The position numbers were made by a program, and so were the translations under genes. This document shows, piece after piece, positions 8,800 through 18,100 of a DNA stretch of 64,000 nt. The stretch covers positions 2,852,001-2,916,000 of the forward strand of contig CAWAHF010000004.1 in the NCBI GenBank assembly GCA_963781805.1. Reading direction: 5' to 3'. Source of the DNA: JAFGPL01 sp963781805 (lineage in GTDB: Bacteria; Bacteroidota; Bacteroidia; Bacteroidales; UBA10428). Positions within the stretch are counted from its first letter, which is position 1; every line of letters begins with the position of its first letter. The notes beneath the pieces were generated by a model. It searched no databases. It saw only the letters and a list, made by a program, of their open reading frames with translations, and had not been told where the DNA came from.

Positions 8800-8824
8800 A
8801 TGAGCAATTTAAAATATTAAAACT

Positions 8825-8897
8825 AAAAACGGCCTATCGTGAGTACGATAGGCCGCTTGTTATATCTTGATGACATACAATAATAGCATGGTCTCAC
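8825..8897 (-). promoter_or_regulatory. trp attenuator: terminator with competing antiterminator
   Basis: The terminator stem is 11 perfect base pairs (CGGCCTATCGT against ACGATAGGCCG, 8830-8855) with a 4-base loop, followed in transcription by five Ts. Upstream, GTGAGACCA around the leader stop codon (8889-8897) can pair with TGGTGGCAC over the last Trp codons (8915-8923). Alternatively its CGTGAG (8893-8898) pairs with CTCACG in the terminator loop and 3' arm (8838-8843). A ribosome stalled on Trp codons would free CGTGAG and break the terminator. Pairings were found by hand; the logic is the classic trp attenuation scheme. Confidence 0.82.
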
Positions 8898-8953
8898 GGG
8901 TTCGGGAGAGAACTGTGCCACCACCACCATATTGTATTCATTACTTTATTCAT
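8894..8953 (-). CDS. trpL: trp operon leader peptide (19 residues, four Trp in a row)
   Basis: A 20-codon frame starts at ATG 8953-8951 and stops at TGA 8896-8894. It encodes MNKVMNTIWWWWHSSLPNP, with four consecutive TGG codons; a second in-frame ATG is at codon 5. It lies between a good promoter and an intrinsic terminator ahead of trpE. Four adjacent codons for the end product make a ribosome-stalling leader very likely. The peptide itself probably has no function beyond sensing charged tRNA-Trp. Confidence 0.88.
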   Translation of the reverse strand: MNKVMNTIWWWWHSSLPNP

Positions 8954-8970
8954 TTGTATCAAATATTTTA

Positions 8971-9001
8971 CAAATATATTTCTCAAATTTTAAAATCCAA
9001 A
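8971..9001 (-). promoter_or_regulatory. trp operon promoter (Bacteroidota sigma-70 type)
   Basis: On the minus strand a TTTG (9001-8998) is followed after exactly 19 bases by TATATTTG (8978-8971). This matches the Bacteroidota primary-sigma consensus, a -33 TTTG and a -7 TAnnTTTG separated by about 19-21 bases. Transcription would begin roughly 5-8 bases further, just ahead of the leader-peptide ATG at 8953. The region is very AT-rich, so chance matches are possible, but the spacing and position are right. Confidence 0.65.
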
Positions 9002-9055
9002 TTTTTTATAAATAAAAAATAGAAAATAAATATAATATTGTTGATTTATAATGAT

Positions 9056-10288
9056 TTATGCTACTTTTAATCGTTTTACATTTACCTTCTCAAGTTTTTC
9101 TTCGGCATATTTTCTGCTCACTGTCATTTTGTTGGTTTCTGTTGAAGGTAATTCGAACATTGCATCTATCATAATGTGTTCGCAAATTGATCTAAGCCCA
9201 CGTGCTCCAAGTTTAAATTCAATCGCTTTATCCACAATGTATTCGAGTACCTCTTTTTCAAAGTCCAATTCAATACCATCAATTTTGAATAATTTCAGAT
9301 ATTGTTTGATGATAGCATTTTTCGGTTCCGTTAATATACTCCTCAAGGCTGATCTATCCAACGGATGCAAATAGGTAAGTACAGGCAGTCTGCCTATGAT
9401 TTCAGGAATAAGACCAAACGCTTTCAGGTCCTGAGGTGCGATGTATTGCAAAAGGTTATCACGTTCAATTTTTGAAGAACTCTTTGTAGAGTTAAAACCC
9501 ACAATTTTAGTATTTAACCGTTGGGCTATTTTTTTATCAATCCCATCAAATGCACCACCACAAATAAAAAGTATATTCTTGGTATTTACAGGAATCATTT
9601 TTTGATCGGGATGTTTTCTGCCACCCTGTGGGGGGACATTTACCACAGAACCTTCAAGTAATTTCAGAAGTCCCTGCTGAACACCTTCACCCGATACATC
9701 ACGCGTAATGGAAGGATTATCTCCCTTTCGGGCAATTTTGTCGATTTCGTCAATAAACACGATCCCCTTTTCTGCTGCTTCAACGTTATAATCAGCCACC
9801 TGCAGAAGTCTGGTTAAAATGCTTTCTATATCTTCTCCCACATATCCGGCTTCTGTAAGTACTGTTGCATCAACAATGGTGAAAGGTACATGGAGCATCT
9901 TGGCAATGGAACGAGCCAACAACGTTTTTCCTGTACCGGTTTCTCCAACAAGAATGATATTTGATTTTTCGATTTCAACATCATCCTCATCTCTCCGGGA
10001 TGACTGCATCAATCGTTTGTAATGGTTGTATACTGCTACCGAAATAAATTTTTTGGCTTCATCCTGACCGATAACGTATAAATCGAGGAACTTTTTAATT
10101 TCCATCGGTTTAAGCAGCTTAATGGAATTTACATCGAATTCATTGTTCTTCTTAATTTCCTCCTGCACAATATCATATGCCTGCTCTATACAGCTATCGC
10201 AGATATGACCTGAAATACCGGCAATCAGCAGGTTGGTATCTTTTTTATCCCTGCCGCAGAAAGAACATTTATCCATTGAATAAGCCAA
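9056..10288 (-). CDS. clpX: ATP-dependent Clp protease ATP-binding subunit ClpX
   Basis: ClpX unfolds tagged proteins and feeds them to ClpP. The 410-residue protein has an N-terminal C4 zinc-binding domain (Cys8, Cys11, Cys30, Cys33), Walker A GETGTGKT at about 115-122, Walker B VFIDEIDKIA, the pore-loop region GYVGEDIE and a C-terminal small AAA domain ending near ARGLRSICEHIM. A second Met at codon 5 (10276) would start just before the zinc finger and is an equally good start. It lies about 70 bases after clpP on the same strand. Confidence 0.97.
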   Translation of the reverse strand: MAYSMDKCSFCGRDKKDTNLLIAGISGHICDSCIEQAYDIVQEEIKKNNEFDVNSIKLLKPMEIKKFLDLYVIGQDEAKKFISVAVYNHYKRLMQSSRRDEDDVEIEKSNIILVGETGTGKTLLARSIAKMLHVPFTIVDATVLTEAGYVGEDIESILTRLLQVADYNVEAAEKGIVFIDEIDKIARKGDNPSITRDVSGEGVQQGLLKLLEGSVVNVPPQGGRKHPDQKMIPVNTKNILFICGGAFDGIDKKIAQRLNTKIVGFNSTKSSSKIERDNLLQYIAPQDLKAFGLIPEIIGRLPVLTYLHPLDRSALRSILTEPKNAIIKQYLKLFKIDGIELDFEKEVLEYIVDKAIEFKLGARGLRSICEHIMIDAMFELPSTETNKMTVSRKYAEEKLEKVNVKRLKVA

Positions 10289-10358
10289 TCCTCAATATAT
10301 TTATTGATATACGAATATGCAAATTTACGAAGTAATCTTCAAATATTTTTTTTAACAG

Positions 10359-11039
10359 CTATTTTTTACCAGTTCTTTCCAGAATTTCATCAATCATACC
10401 GTATTCTTTTGCCTCTTTTGAAGTCATCCAGTAATCACGATCGGAGTCTTTCTCCACCTTATCTAAAGGGTTGCCGGTGTGATCCGCAATGATTGTATAG
10501 AGTTCTGTTCTGAGTTTCAAAATTTCCCTGGCAGTAATTTCGATGTCAGCTGCCTGACCCTGAGCGCCCCCCATGGGTTGATGAATCATAATCCGTGAAT
10601 GCTTTAATGCTGATCTTTTCCCTTTCTTACCAGCGCATAGCAAAACGGCTCCCATTGAGGCAGCCATACCCGTACAAATGGTTGCTACATCACAACTAAT
10701 GAATTGCATTGTATCGTAAATACCCAATCCTGCATGTACCGAACCTCCGGGTGTGTTAAAATAAATCTGAATATCTTTTCCCGGATCTGCAGAATCAAGA
10801 TAAAGCAGTTGTGCCTGAATGATATTTGCAACATAATCATCGATGGGTAGCCCAAGAAAGATAATCCTGTCCATCATTAATCTTGAGAATACGTCCATTT
10901 GTGCAACATTCAGCTGACGTTCCTCGATGATGGTAGGTGAAATATAACTCGACCAGATGGATGTATAATTATCGAACTTCAGACTGCTTATGCCTGAATG
11001 TTTAATCGCATACTTTCTAAAATCGTTTTCTGTATCCAT
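10359..11039 (-). CDS. clpP: ATP-dependent Clp protease proteolytic subunit ClpP
   Basis: This serine protease forms the tetradecameric barrel that degrades ClpX-delivered substrates. The 226-residue protein has the catalytic triad in standard contexts: Ser128 in TGMAASMGA, His153 in RIMIHQPMGG and Asp202 in DSDRDYWMT. The N-terminal 35 or so residues are longer than in E. coli and may be a propeptide or family-specific extension. It is followed by clpX and preceded 32 bases upstream by the trigger-factor gene, the conserved tig-clpP-clpX order. Confidence 0.97.
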   Translation of the reverse strand: MDTENDFRKYAIKHSGISSLKFDNYTSIWSSYISPTIIEERQLNVAQMDVFSRLMMDRIIFLGLPIDDYVANIIQAQLLYLDSADPGKDIQIYFNTPGGSVHAGLGIYDTMQFISCDVATICTGMAASMGAVLLCAGKKGKRSALKHSRIMIHQPMGGAQGQAADIEITAREILKLRTELYTIIADHTGNPLDKVEKDSDRDYWMTSKEAKEYGMIDEILERTGKK

Positions 11040-11071
11040 ATATTTTTTCTACTAAGGTATTTATGTAATAA

Positions 11072-12430
11072 CTATTTTTCAAGCAATTTGTTGAATTTCT
11101 CTGAGGAAATCTCCTTCTCTTCAATTTTTGCTGTATTCCTGATAAATTCGATTAATTTATCTTCAAATTTACGTTCAGCCAGTTTTCGCCGTTCTTCATC
11201 CTTTTTAAGAAGTTCCTGCGCATAACCTGTAAGTTGTTCTTCAGGAAAATCAGCTATCCCGTAATACTGAGAAAACTGCATCTTTGTGAATATTTTTGCA
11301 TATTCCAGCAGTTCTTCTTCGGTAACTTTTATCCCATTATCCTTACCTAACTTGTCTTTAATAAGCTGCCACTTTAAGTCTTCGACAAAATGATCGAAAT
11401 CCTTTTCAATCTGTTCCAGGGTAAATTTATCCTTATTTGCCTGAACAAGCCAACGTTTGAGGAATTCTTCCGGCAATTCATACTTAAACTTATGTATGAA
11501 ATATTCTCTGACATCAAGCCGGAATTTATATTCAGAATCACGGCCAAATTCACCGGAAATAATTTCATCCAGCTTGGTTTTAAATTCATCTTCGGATTTT
11601 ACCTGATCCTTACCAAATAGATTGTCATAAAAATCCTGGTTGATTTCAGCTTTTTGAAAAACAGAAACAGATTTTATAATTAGTTTGAATTCGCCATAGA
11701 TTACATCAACCTCTTCACTTTTAATCTTAAGCAACGCAGCAAGATCAACATTATTAGGATATGCCTTTTTGAGATTGATTATTTTTTCCTGATCTTTTTT
11801 CAACCCCTCTATCTCCTTCAGAATTTTTTCATCCTTAATCATTTGCACCGAAATACTGGCATCCTGCACCTGAATACCGCCTTCAACTATTTGACCGTCT
11901 TTATCAACCTGTAAAATGTCTGCCTTGATTACTGAATTACCAGTTACAGCTTCAATGTCCTGAAGACTTCCCAATCTGGATACATAATTCTCGGTATATT
12001 CAGATCTTATTTTATCATCGATTTTAATTTTATAAATTGTGAATTTATCTTTAGAAGATATCGTAATATCAAATTCAGGTGCCAATGCTATATCAACCAC
12101 AAATTCAAAAGACGTGTCATTGTCCCAGTCAAATGATTTTTGCAGGGATTCATTTGGCAAAGGTTCACCAAGGATATTCAGATTTTCGTCGATGATATAC
12201 TTTGTAAGTGATTCGTTGAGAATGGTATTCACCTCTTCAACGAGCACAGGTTTACGGTACATTTTATTAATCAGACCGAATGGTACCATACCCGGGCGAA
12301 ATCCGTCTATTCTGGCTTTTCGACGATAATCTTTCAACGTTTTGGTTATCCTTTCCTCGTAATCTTCCTTCTCAATAACAATCTTAAGAATTGAATTCAG
12401 TTCATCCGTTTTTTCTCTGGTAATGTTCAT
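11072..12430 (-). CDS. tig: Trigger factor (ribosome-associated chaperone)
   Basis: Trigger factor binds nascent chains at the ribosome exit. I place the start at the ATG at 12430 (MNITREKTDELNS), giving 452 residues; the open frame extends 12 codons further upstream but those residues do not look like the family N-terminus. The N-terminal ribosome-binding domain carries GFRPGMVPFGLI, the analogue of the GFRxGKVP signature, with Met replacing the usual Lys. The middle PPIase-like domain is poorly conserved, as in other Bacteroidota, and the C-terminal chaperone arms are Lys/Glu-rich helices. It leads the tig-clpP-clpX cluster. Confidence 0.92.
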   Translation of the reverse strand: MNITREKTDELNSILKIVIEKEDYEERITKTLKDYRRKARIDGFRPGMVPFGLINKMYRKPVLVEEVNTILNESLTKYIIDENLNILGEPLPNESLQKSFDWDNDTSFEFVVDIALAPEFDITISSKDKFTIYKIKIDDKIRSEYTENYVSRLGSLQDIEAVTGNSVIKADILQVDKDGQIVEGGIQVQDASISVQMIKDEKILKEIEGLKKDQEKIINLKKAYPNNVDLAALLKIKSEEVDVIYGEFKLIIKSVSVFQKAEINQDFYDNLFGKDQVKSEDEFKTKLDEIISGEFGRDSEYKFRLDVREYFIHKFKYELPEEFLKRWLVQANKDKFTLEQIEKDFDHFVEDLKWQLIKDKLGKDNGIKVTEEELLEYAKIFTKMQFSQYYGIADFPEEQLTGYAQELLKKDEERRKLAERKFEDKLIEFIRNTAKIEEKEISSEKFNKLLEK

Positions 12431-12462
12431 CCGATAAAATATTTTTAAGTACCATATAAATT

Positions 12463-12510
12463 TCAAAAAACCGCCAAAACTATCATCCTAAAAGTGAGAG
12501 TTTTGCGGTT
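12463..12510 (-). terminator. Intrinsic terminator downstream of tRNA-Leu
   Basis: On the minus strand AACCGCAAAACT (12510-12499) pairs with AGTTTTGGCGGTT (12481-12469), 12 pairs with one bulged base, and a run of Ts follows immediately. It lies 6 bases past the tRNA 3' end and just before the trigger-factor gene, so it ends the tRNA transcript and separates the two units. Confidence 0.75.
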
Positions 12511-12516
12511 AGCAGG

Positions 12517-12598
12517 TGCGGATGAAGGGACTCGAACCCCCAAGCCTTACGGCACTAGATCCTAAGTCTAGCGCGTCTGCCAATTCCGCCACATCCGC
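12517..12598 (-). tRNA. tRNA-Leu (anticodon UAG)
   Basis: The 82-base gene folds as a class II tRNA: acceptor GCGGATG/CATCCGC, anticodon stem CTAGA/TCTAG around the loop CTTAGGA with anticodon TAG, an extended variable arm (TGCCGTAAGGCTT) as required for Leu, and T-arm GGGGGTTCGAGTCCCTT. The discriminator base is A and no CCA is encoded, as is normal in this phylum. Confidence 0.95.
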
Positions 12599-12857
12599 AG
12601 AATTTTAGAGCTGCAAAATTACCATTATTTTTCTAAATATAAGGGATGAATCTTAAAAGATTTATTTATTCTACACGCTCACTTGATTTCCAGAGATTTA
12701 AGAAAGATTATAAGGATGAATGAAACGTTTTTAGCTTAAATTTGTCGTAAAATTTCTTAAATTAGCCTTACTTAAAACAGCTCTGGTAAAGTTCTGCATT
12801 CGTGTATTTTATAAATAAGTTTCAGATATTCACAATTACTAAACTAAAATCCATCCT

Positions 12858-13061
12858 ATGAAAATTCTGAATTGGATATCCTGGATAACAGGAATCGCGG
12901 CCGGAATTATTGTAATCCTGGCATTTATTGCCTTGCTGTTCAAGGTACATTTTTTTGGCGTAAGGCATACATTAAGCTATTTTCATGTAGCGAACAGCTT
13001 GCTTTTAATCGCTATTTTATGCGCAATTTGCTACTGCAATTGTGCCCCTAAAAAAGAGTAG
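12858..13061 (+). CDS. Small two-helix membrane protein of unknown function
   Basis: The 67-residue product has two hydrophobic segments (about residues 8-30 and 43-60) separated by a short basic loop (KVHFFGVRHTLSYFH). A cysteine-rich stretch, CAICYCNCAPKK, comes just before the end. I recognise no family. Supports for a real gene: an ATG start, a strong intrinsic terminator about 25 bases after the stop, and intergenic space on both sides. The four cysteines near the membrane face could bind a metal or form disulfides; this is only an observation. Confidence 0.65.
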   Translation: MKILNWISWITGIAAGIIVILAFIALLFKVHFFGVRHTLSYFHVANSLLLIAILCAICYCNCAPKKE

Positions 13062-13086
13062 CTAAGCAACCGTATCAAACATCAGA

Positions 13087-13125
13087 GAAAGCCATTTCTG
13101 CCTGTAACAGAATGGCTTTCTTTTT
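13087..13125 (+). terminator. Intrinsic terminator after the small membrane protein gene
   Basis: GAAAGCCATT(T)CTG pairs with CAGAATGGCTTTC across a 7-base loop (13 pairs, one bulge), followed by five Ts. The orientation and distance fit the gene ending at 13061. Confidence 0.85.
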
Positions 13126-13408
13126 AAGGTTAATTGGATATGTTTGTGAAGGTTGTTTTTATAGGTTTTAAATAATCGACATTCTATGTTTTATTAAGGA
13201 TATGATTCATAAATGACATGAATTATTTTATCGCTACCTGACTGAATATTTGCAAGGAATAAATCGGAGTAAATTATTAACTTTACTTCCTTGTAAAAAT
13301 TTTTTCGCGGTGATGAAAATCACTTTACTAAAAATTTTAATATTTGAGGACAAATATATTTTATGTTGAACTCTCTAAATTAAAGGTAACAGCTTAACTT
13401 ATGCTTAA
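13126..13408 (+). other. AT-rich intergenic region ahead of pdxA
   Basis: The 283 bases after the terminator contain no supported ORF, repeat or RNA structure. The pdxA promoter must lie here, but I found no match to TTTG-N19-TAnnTTTG good enough to mark. Confidence 0.5.
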
Positions 13409-14461
13409 ATGACGCAGGAAAAGATTAAAATAGGTATTTCACATGGAGATATTAACAGCATTAGCTATGAGGTAATTATTAAGGCCCTCAACGATAGTAG
13501 GATAATGGACAATTGCATTCCCATTGTTTATGGTTCCCCCAAGGTCGCCGCATACCACCGGAAAGCATTGAATATTGATAATTTCAGTTTTAACAGTATT
13601 CAATCTCCTAATGAAGCTAATCCCAAAAGAGCCAATATTATTAATTGTCTCGATGATTCCATACGAGTGGAGCTGGGTAAGTCGACACAAATTGCCGGTG
13701 AAGCCTCATACATAGCACTCGAACTGGCAACCAAAGATCTTCAGGATCATAAACTGGATGCTATTATTACAGGACCCATTAATAAACATAATATTCAATC
13801 CGACAAATTTAGTTATGCCGGTCACACCGAGTACCTGGAATCGAAATTTCCCTCGGATGGAGTCTTGATGTTAATGGTAAGCAACGTGATGAAGGTAGGC
13901 GTGGTTACCGGCCATGTACCCTTTTCGAAAGTTACTGAATATCTCACCAAGGAGGTTATTCTCAATAAATTGCGAATCATGAACAAATCGTTAATGGTTG
14001 ATTTTATGATTCGAAAACCCAGAATTGCTGTTCTCGGATTAAATCCTCATGCCAGTGATCAGGGATTGATTGGGAACGATGAAGAAGAAATAATCATTCC
14101 GGCTTTGGAGATGGCAAGAGAAGAAAATCTGATGGTTTTCGGACCATTTCCGGCAGATGGATTTTTTGGTGCAGGTTCATTCAGTAAATTTGATGCGGTT
14201 CTGGCAATGTATCACGATCAGGGTTTAATACCTTTCAAAGCCCTGATGGGTAGAGAAGGTGTAAATTACACGGCCGGACTTTCCATTATCAGAACCTCTC
14301 CCGCTCATGGTACTTCCTACGATCTTGCCGGTAAAAACGAGGCTTCTCCAGATTCCTTCAGAGAGGCGATTTACCTTGCATGTGATATTTATAAAAACCG
14401 AAAGCTTTATAATGAAATATCGTCTAATCCGTTAAAGTCCTATAATATTGCCGAGTCCTAA
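13409..14461 (+). CDS. pdxA: 4-hydroxythreonine-4-phosphate dehydrogenase
   Basis: PdxA oxidises 4-phosphohydroxy-L-threonine in the DXP-independent-of-PLP-synthase branch of vitamin B6 synthesis. The 350-residue protein has the family motifs: KIGISHGDINSISYEV at the N-terminus, ITGPINKHNI, GHTEYLE, the metal-binding His segments in VTGHVPFSKV and LNPHASDQGLIG, and AMYHDQGLIPFKA...GLSIIRTSPAHGTSYD near the end. The family norm GDPxGIGPE at the N-terminus is replaced by GDINSISYE, a variation seen in Bacteroidota proteins. It probably forms a transcription unit with ruvA 54 bases downstream. Confidence 0.95.
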   Translation: MTQEKIKIGISHGDINSISYEVIIKALNDSRIMDNCIPIVYGSPKVAAYHRKALNIDNFSFNSIQSPNEANPKRANIINCLDDSIRVELGKSTQIAGEASYIALELATKDLQDHKLDAIITGPINKHNIQSDKFSYAGHTEYLESKFPSDGVLMLMVSNVMKVGVVTGHVPFSKVTEYLTKEVILNKLRIMNKSLMVDFMIRKPRIAVLGLNPHASDQGLIGNDEEEIIIPALEMAREENLMVFGPFPADGFFGAGSFSKFDAVLAMYHDQGLIPFKALMGREGVNYTAGLSIIRTSPAHGTSYDLAGKNEASPDSFREAIYLACDIYKNRKLYNEISSNPLKSYNIAES

Positions 14462-14515
14462 AATTTAGTAAATTAAATTTAACCCTTAGATAATCCAAAA
14501 ATTCAACAAGTTGAT

Positions 14516-15097
14516 ATGTATGAGTATATTGAAGGAAAAATTGATGAAATAAATCCTGCATATGTAATTCTCGAGAGCAATGGAATCGGTTATTTTATAA
14601 GCATTTCACTTACAACCTACAGCCAGATTCAATCGCTCAAAACCGTAAGATTGATGACCCATTTGGTGGTCAGGGAAGATGCACATTTGCTTTATGGATT
14701 CTTCAATAAATTGGAACGAAATATTTTTCGTCTGTTGATCTCGGTATCGGGAGTTGGAGCAAACACTGCAAGAATGATGCTTTCATCACTTACTTCGAAC
14801 GAAATTCAGCAGGCAATTATGTCTGGGAATGTAAGTCAGCTAAAAAATATAAAAGGTATAGGAACCAAAACAGCAGAGAGAATAATTGTTGATCTGAAAG
14901 ATAAGCTAAGTCCCGACACTGGCGGTGAAGAAATATTTATTTTCAAAGGCAATAGAACAAGAGATGAAGCGTTATCTGCATTAGTTATGTTGGGATTTTC
15001 AAAATCTGCTGTTGAAAAGGCAGTAACTAATCTCTTAGCAGAAAATAAAGATATAGCTGTAGAAGATTTGGTGAAAAAGGTTCTGAAATCCTTGTAA
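14516..15097 (+). CDS. ruvA: Holliday junction branch-migration subunit RuvA
   Basis: RuvA tetramers bind four-way junctions and load the RuvB motor. The 193-residue protein has the N-terminal OB fold (MYEYIEGKIDEINPAYVILE...GIGYFI), two helix-hairpin-helix motifs (ISVSGVGANTARMML and LKNIKGIGTKTAERII) and a C-terminal RuvB-binding helical domain (ALVMLGFSKSAVEKAV). No ruvB or ruvC is nearby. The order ruvA then sprA is familiar in Bacteroidota genomes. Confidence 0.96.
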   Translation: MYEYIEGKIDEINPAYVILESNGIGYFISISLTTYSQIQSLKTVRLMTHLVVREDAHLLYGFFNKLERNIFRLLISVSGVGANTARMMLSSLTSNEIQQAIMSGNVSQLKNIKGIGTKTAERIIVDLKDKLSPDTGGEEIFIFKGNRTRDEALSALVMLGFSKSAVEKAVTNLLAENKDIAVEDLVKKVLKSL

Positions 15098-15154
15098 TTC
15101 ATGGTATATCAAAAATCTTAACCAAGTATTTATTTAATCTAAACCTGGGTTCGA

Positions 15155-18100
15155 TTGAAAGGGCATAAGTATATAAAGGCGGTAATTTCAGTTCTTGTTC
15201 TGGTTTTGTTCTTTACATTATCTGTATTTAAGGAAACAGCTTTTAATTCCACACTGGCACAACAACCTCCCGATACAAGTCTGAATTCCGGATCAACCCT
15301 CAGGTACCCGTTTGATGATGATAACAGGTATACCAATCCCAACGACGTTTCCAGTTCTCCTTTGTACATGGATAATCCTTCAAATGTTAAAAGTTCGGTG
15401 ACGTATGATCCGGAATCCAATGAATATGTTTTTTCGGAAAAAGTTGGCAATCTGGATTTCCGCCGGCCATCGGTAATGACATTCAAGGAATTTTACAATT
15501 ATGAATCTGAGCTTGAAACCAGAAAATATTGGGAAGAAAAAGCTAAAGAAAATAAAACTGGTCAGACTCCCGGCCTGATTGGAAGAATAAAAATGGGCGA
15601 AACTTTTGACAAAGTATTTGGTACCGATGCTATAAATATTGTCCCTCAAGGTTCCGCCGAACTTATTTTCGGATACAATATTTCACGTGTTGATAATCCT
15701 GCATTATCTGAACGCAACAGAAAAAACGGAGCATTTACATTTAAAGAAAAAATCCAGATGAACGTTGCAGGTTCTATTGGAGATAAAATGGAACTTGGCA
15801 TCAACTATAATACTGAAGCTACCTTTGATTTTGAAAACAAGACCAAACTGCAATATGCCGGAAAAGAAGATGAAATTATAAAGAAAATAGAAGCCGGAAA
15901 CGTTACGCTTCCTCTTACCGGTTCATTGATTTCAGGAAGTCAGAGCCTGTTCGGGCTTAAAACCGAGCTTCAATTTGGTAAGCTTACAGTTACCAATATA
16001 TTTAGTCATCAACGAGGTGAATCGTCGGTGATAGATGTACAGGGAGGAGCCCAGATAAATGAGTTTGAAGTAGATGTGGATCAATATGACGCGAACAGAC
16101 ACTTTTTCCTCTCCCATTTTTTTCGTGATAACTATAATAAATGGCTTGGTACACCGCCCTATATTTCATCGGGTGTTCGTATAGAGCAAATTGAAGTCTG
16201 GATAACCAATAAAACAAGCAACTTTGATAGTGACAACAGAAACTTTGTTGCCTTTATGGATCTTGGTGAAGGTTATTATAGCAATCCGGACGAACCCACC
16301 CAGGCTTATGTGGAAAATTTTCAGGGGCCGGTAGATTTTATCCAGCCTGTTACGCAGCCAAATTATCCGGTTTCGAATGATGCAAATACCCTTTATTCCA
16401 AAATGGTTCAGACTTATTCCAGTATCAGGGATATCAAAGAAGTTGCAACTACACTGGGACCACTTGAAACTACTTACAACTTAAGAGGTGGCAATGAATA
16501 CGAAAAAGTTGAAAATGCGCGGAAACTTTCCGAACGTGAGTATACAATAAACAGGGAACTTGGTTATATTTCGTTGAATTCAGCCCTGCGTACCGATGAG
16601 GTGTTGGCTGTAGCCTATATTTATACTTATCAGGGCAAAACCTACCGGGTAGGTGAAATTTCAACCGAAGGAGTGAGCGCACCGAGTGCTCTTATTTTAA
16701 AATTAATAAAAGGCACCACCCTTACCCCCAAAATGAAAACGTGGGATTTGATGATGAAAAACATCTATTCCATTAATGCATATCAGGTTAACAGAACCGA
16801 TTTCAGGCTTGATATCCTCTATCGTAACGATGAAACCGGTATACCGATGAACTATATCAGAGAACCCGGAGCATCACCTGATTTCAATAATAAGATTTTA
16901 CTGAAAGTTTTAGGACTCGATACACTTGATTCACGAAATGAACCAAATCCTGATGGAATGTTTGACTTCATTGAAGGCACAACCATTATTCCATCAACCG
17001 GTAAAATAATATTTCCTCTGGTCGAGCCGTTTGGTTCCGATCTAAGAAAGAAGATAACAGGTGGAGATCCCAACAAAAACATTATTGCCAATAAATACGT
17101 ATTCCAGGAATTATATGATTCCACGCAAACCAAAGCCAGTCAGATTGCGGAAAAAAATAAGTTTTTCCTTTCGGGAACTTATCAGTCCTCTTCCAGTTCT
17201 GAAATACAGCTAAATGCAATGAATGTGCCCCGAAATTCTGTGAAGGTATCTGCAGGAGGCATACAGCTTACTGAAGGTGTGGATTATACAGTCGACTATA
17301 CCCTTGGGAGAGTAAAAATTCTTAACCAGGGTTTGCTGGAATCCGGAACTCCGCTAAGAATCTCTCTTGAAAATAATGCACTCTTCAACCTTCAGACCAA
17401 AACACTATTGGGTACACATTTGGATTACAAAGTATCCGATAATTTTATCATTGGAGGTACCTTGCTTAATCTGACAGAAAGACCGCTTACCCAGAAAGTT
17501 AATATGGGTGAAGAACCCATTTCCAATACCATATGGGGATTAAATACGTCTTATCAAACCCAGTCTCATTTTCTCACCAGTCTGATTGATAAACTCCCGT
17601 TCCTCGAAACAAAAGAGGTGTCCAACATATCGCTCGATGCAGAATTCGCCCAACTTATTCCCGGTCAGTCCAAAGCCATTAGTAAGAATGGTATTGCTTA
17701 CATCGATGACTTTGAAGGTACCGAGACTTCCATCGAACTGAAAACACTTCCATCCTGGGTACTGGCAAGTACGCCTAGAGAATTCAAAGAAGGCAAGCTG
17801 ATAAATGATCTGGAATATAATTACAACCGGGCAAAACTTTCGTGGTATGTGATAGACCCGCTTTTTACCCGTCGAGGTTCAAATACTCCCGATCTTCCCG
17901 AAGGCGATGAATCAAATGATTTTGTCCGTGAAATCAAGGAAACAGAAATTTATACCCAAAAACAAAGCGGAACAGGTTTTGAAACTCCATTGTCCGTATT
18001 AAACCTTGCTTATTATCCCAATGAAAGGGGTCCCTATAATTATGATGCAACTCCTTCAGCCTATTCAAGCGGTATTAATAATCAGGGTAATCTGAGAGAC

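Noticed and set aside
12430..12466. Upstream ATG for trigger factor
   Set aside because: The added 12 residues do not resemble the trigger-factor N-terminus; MNITREK is family-like.
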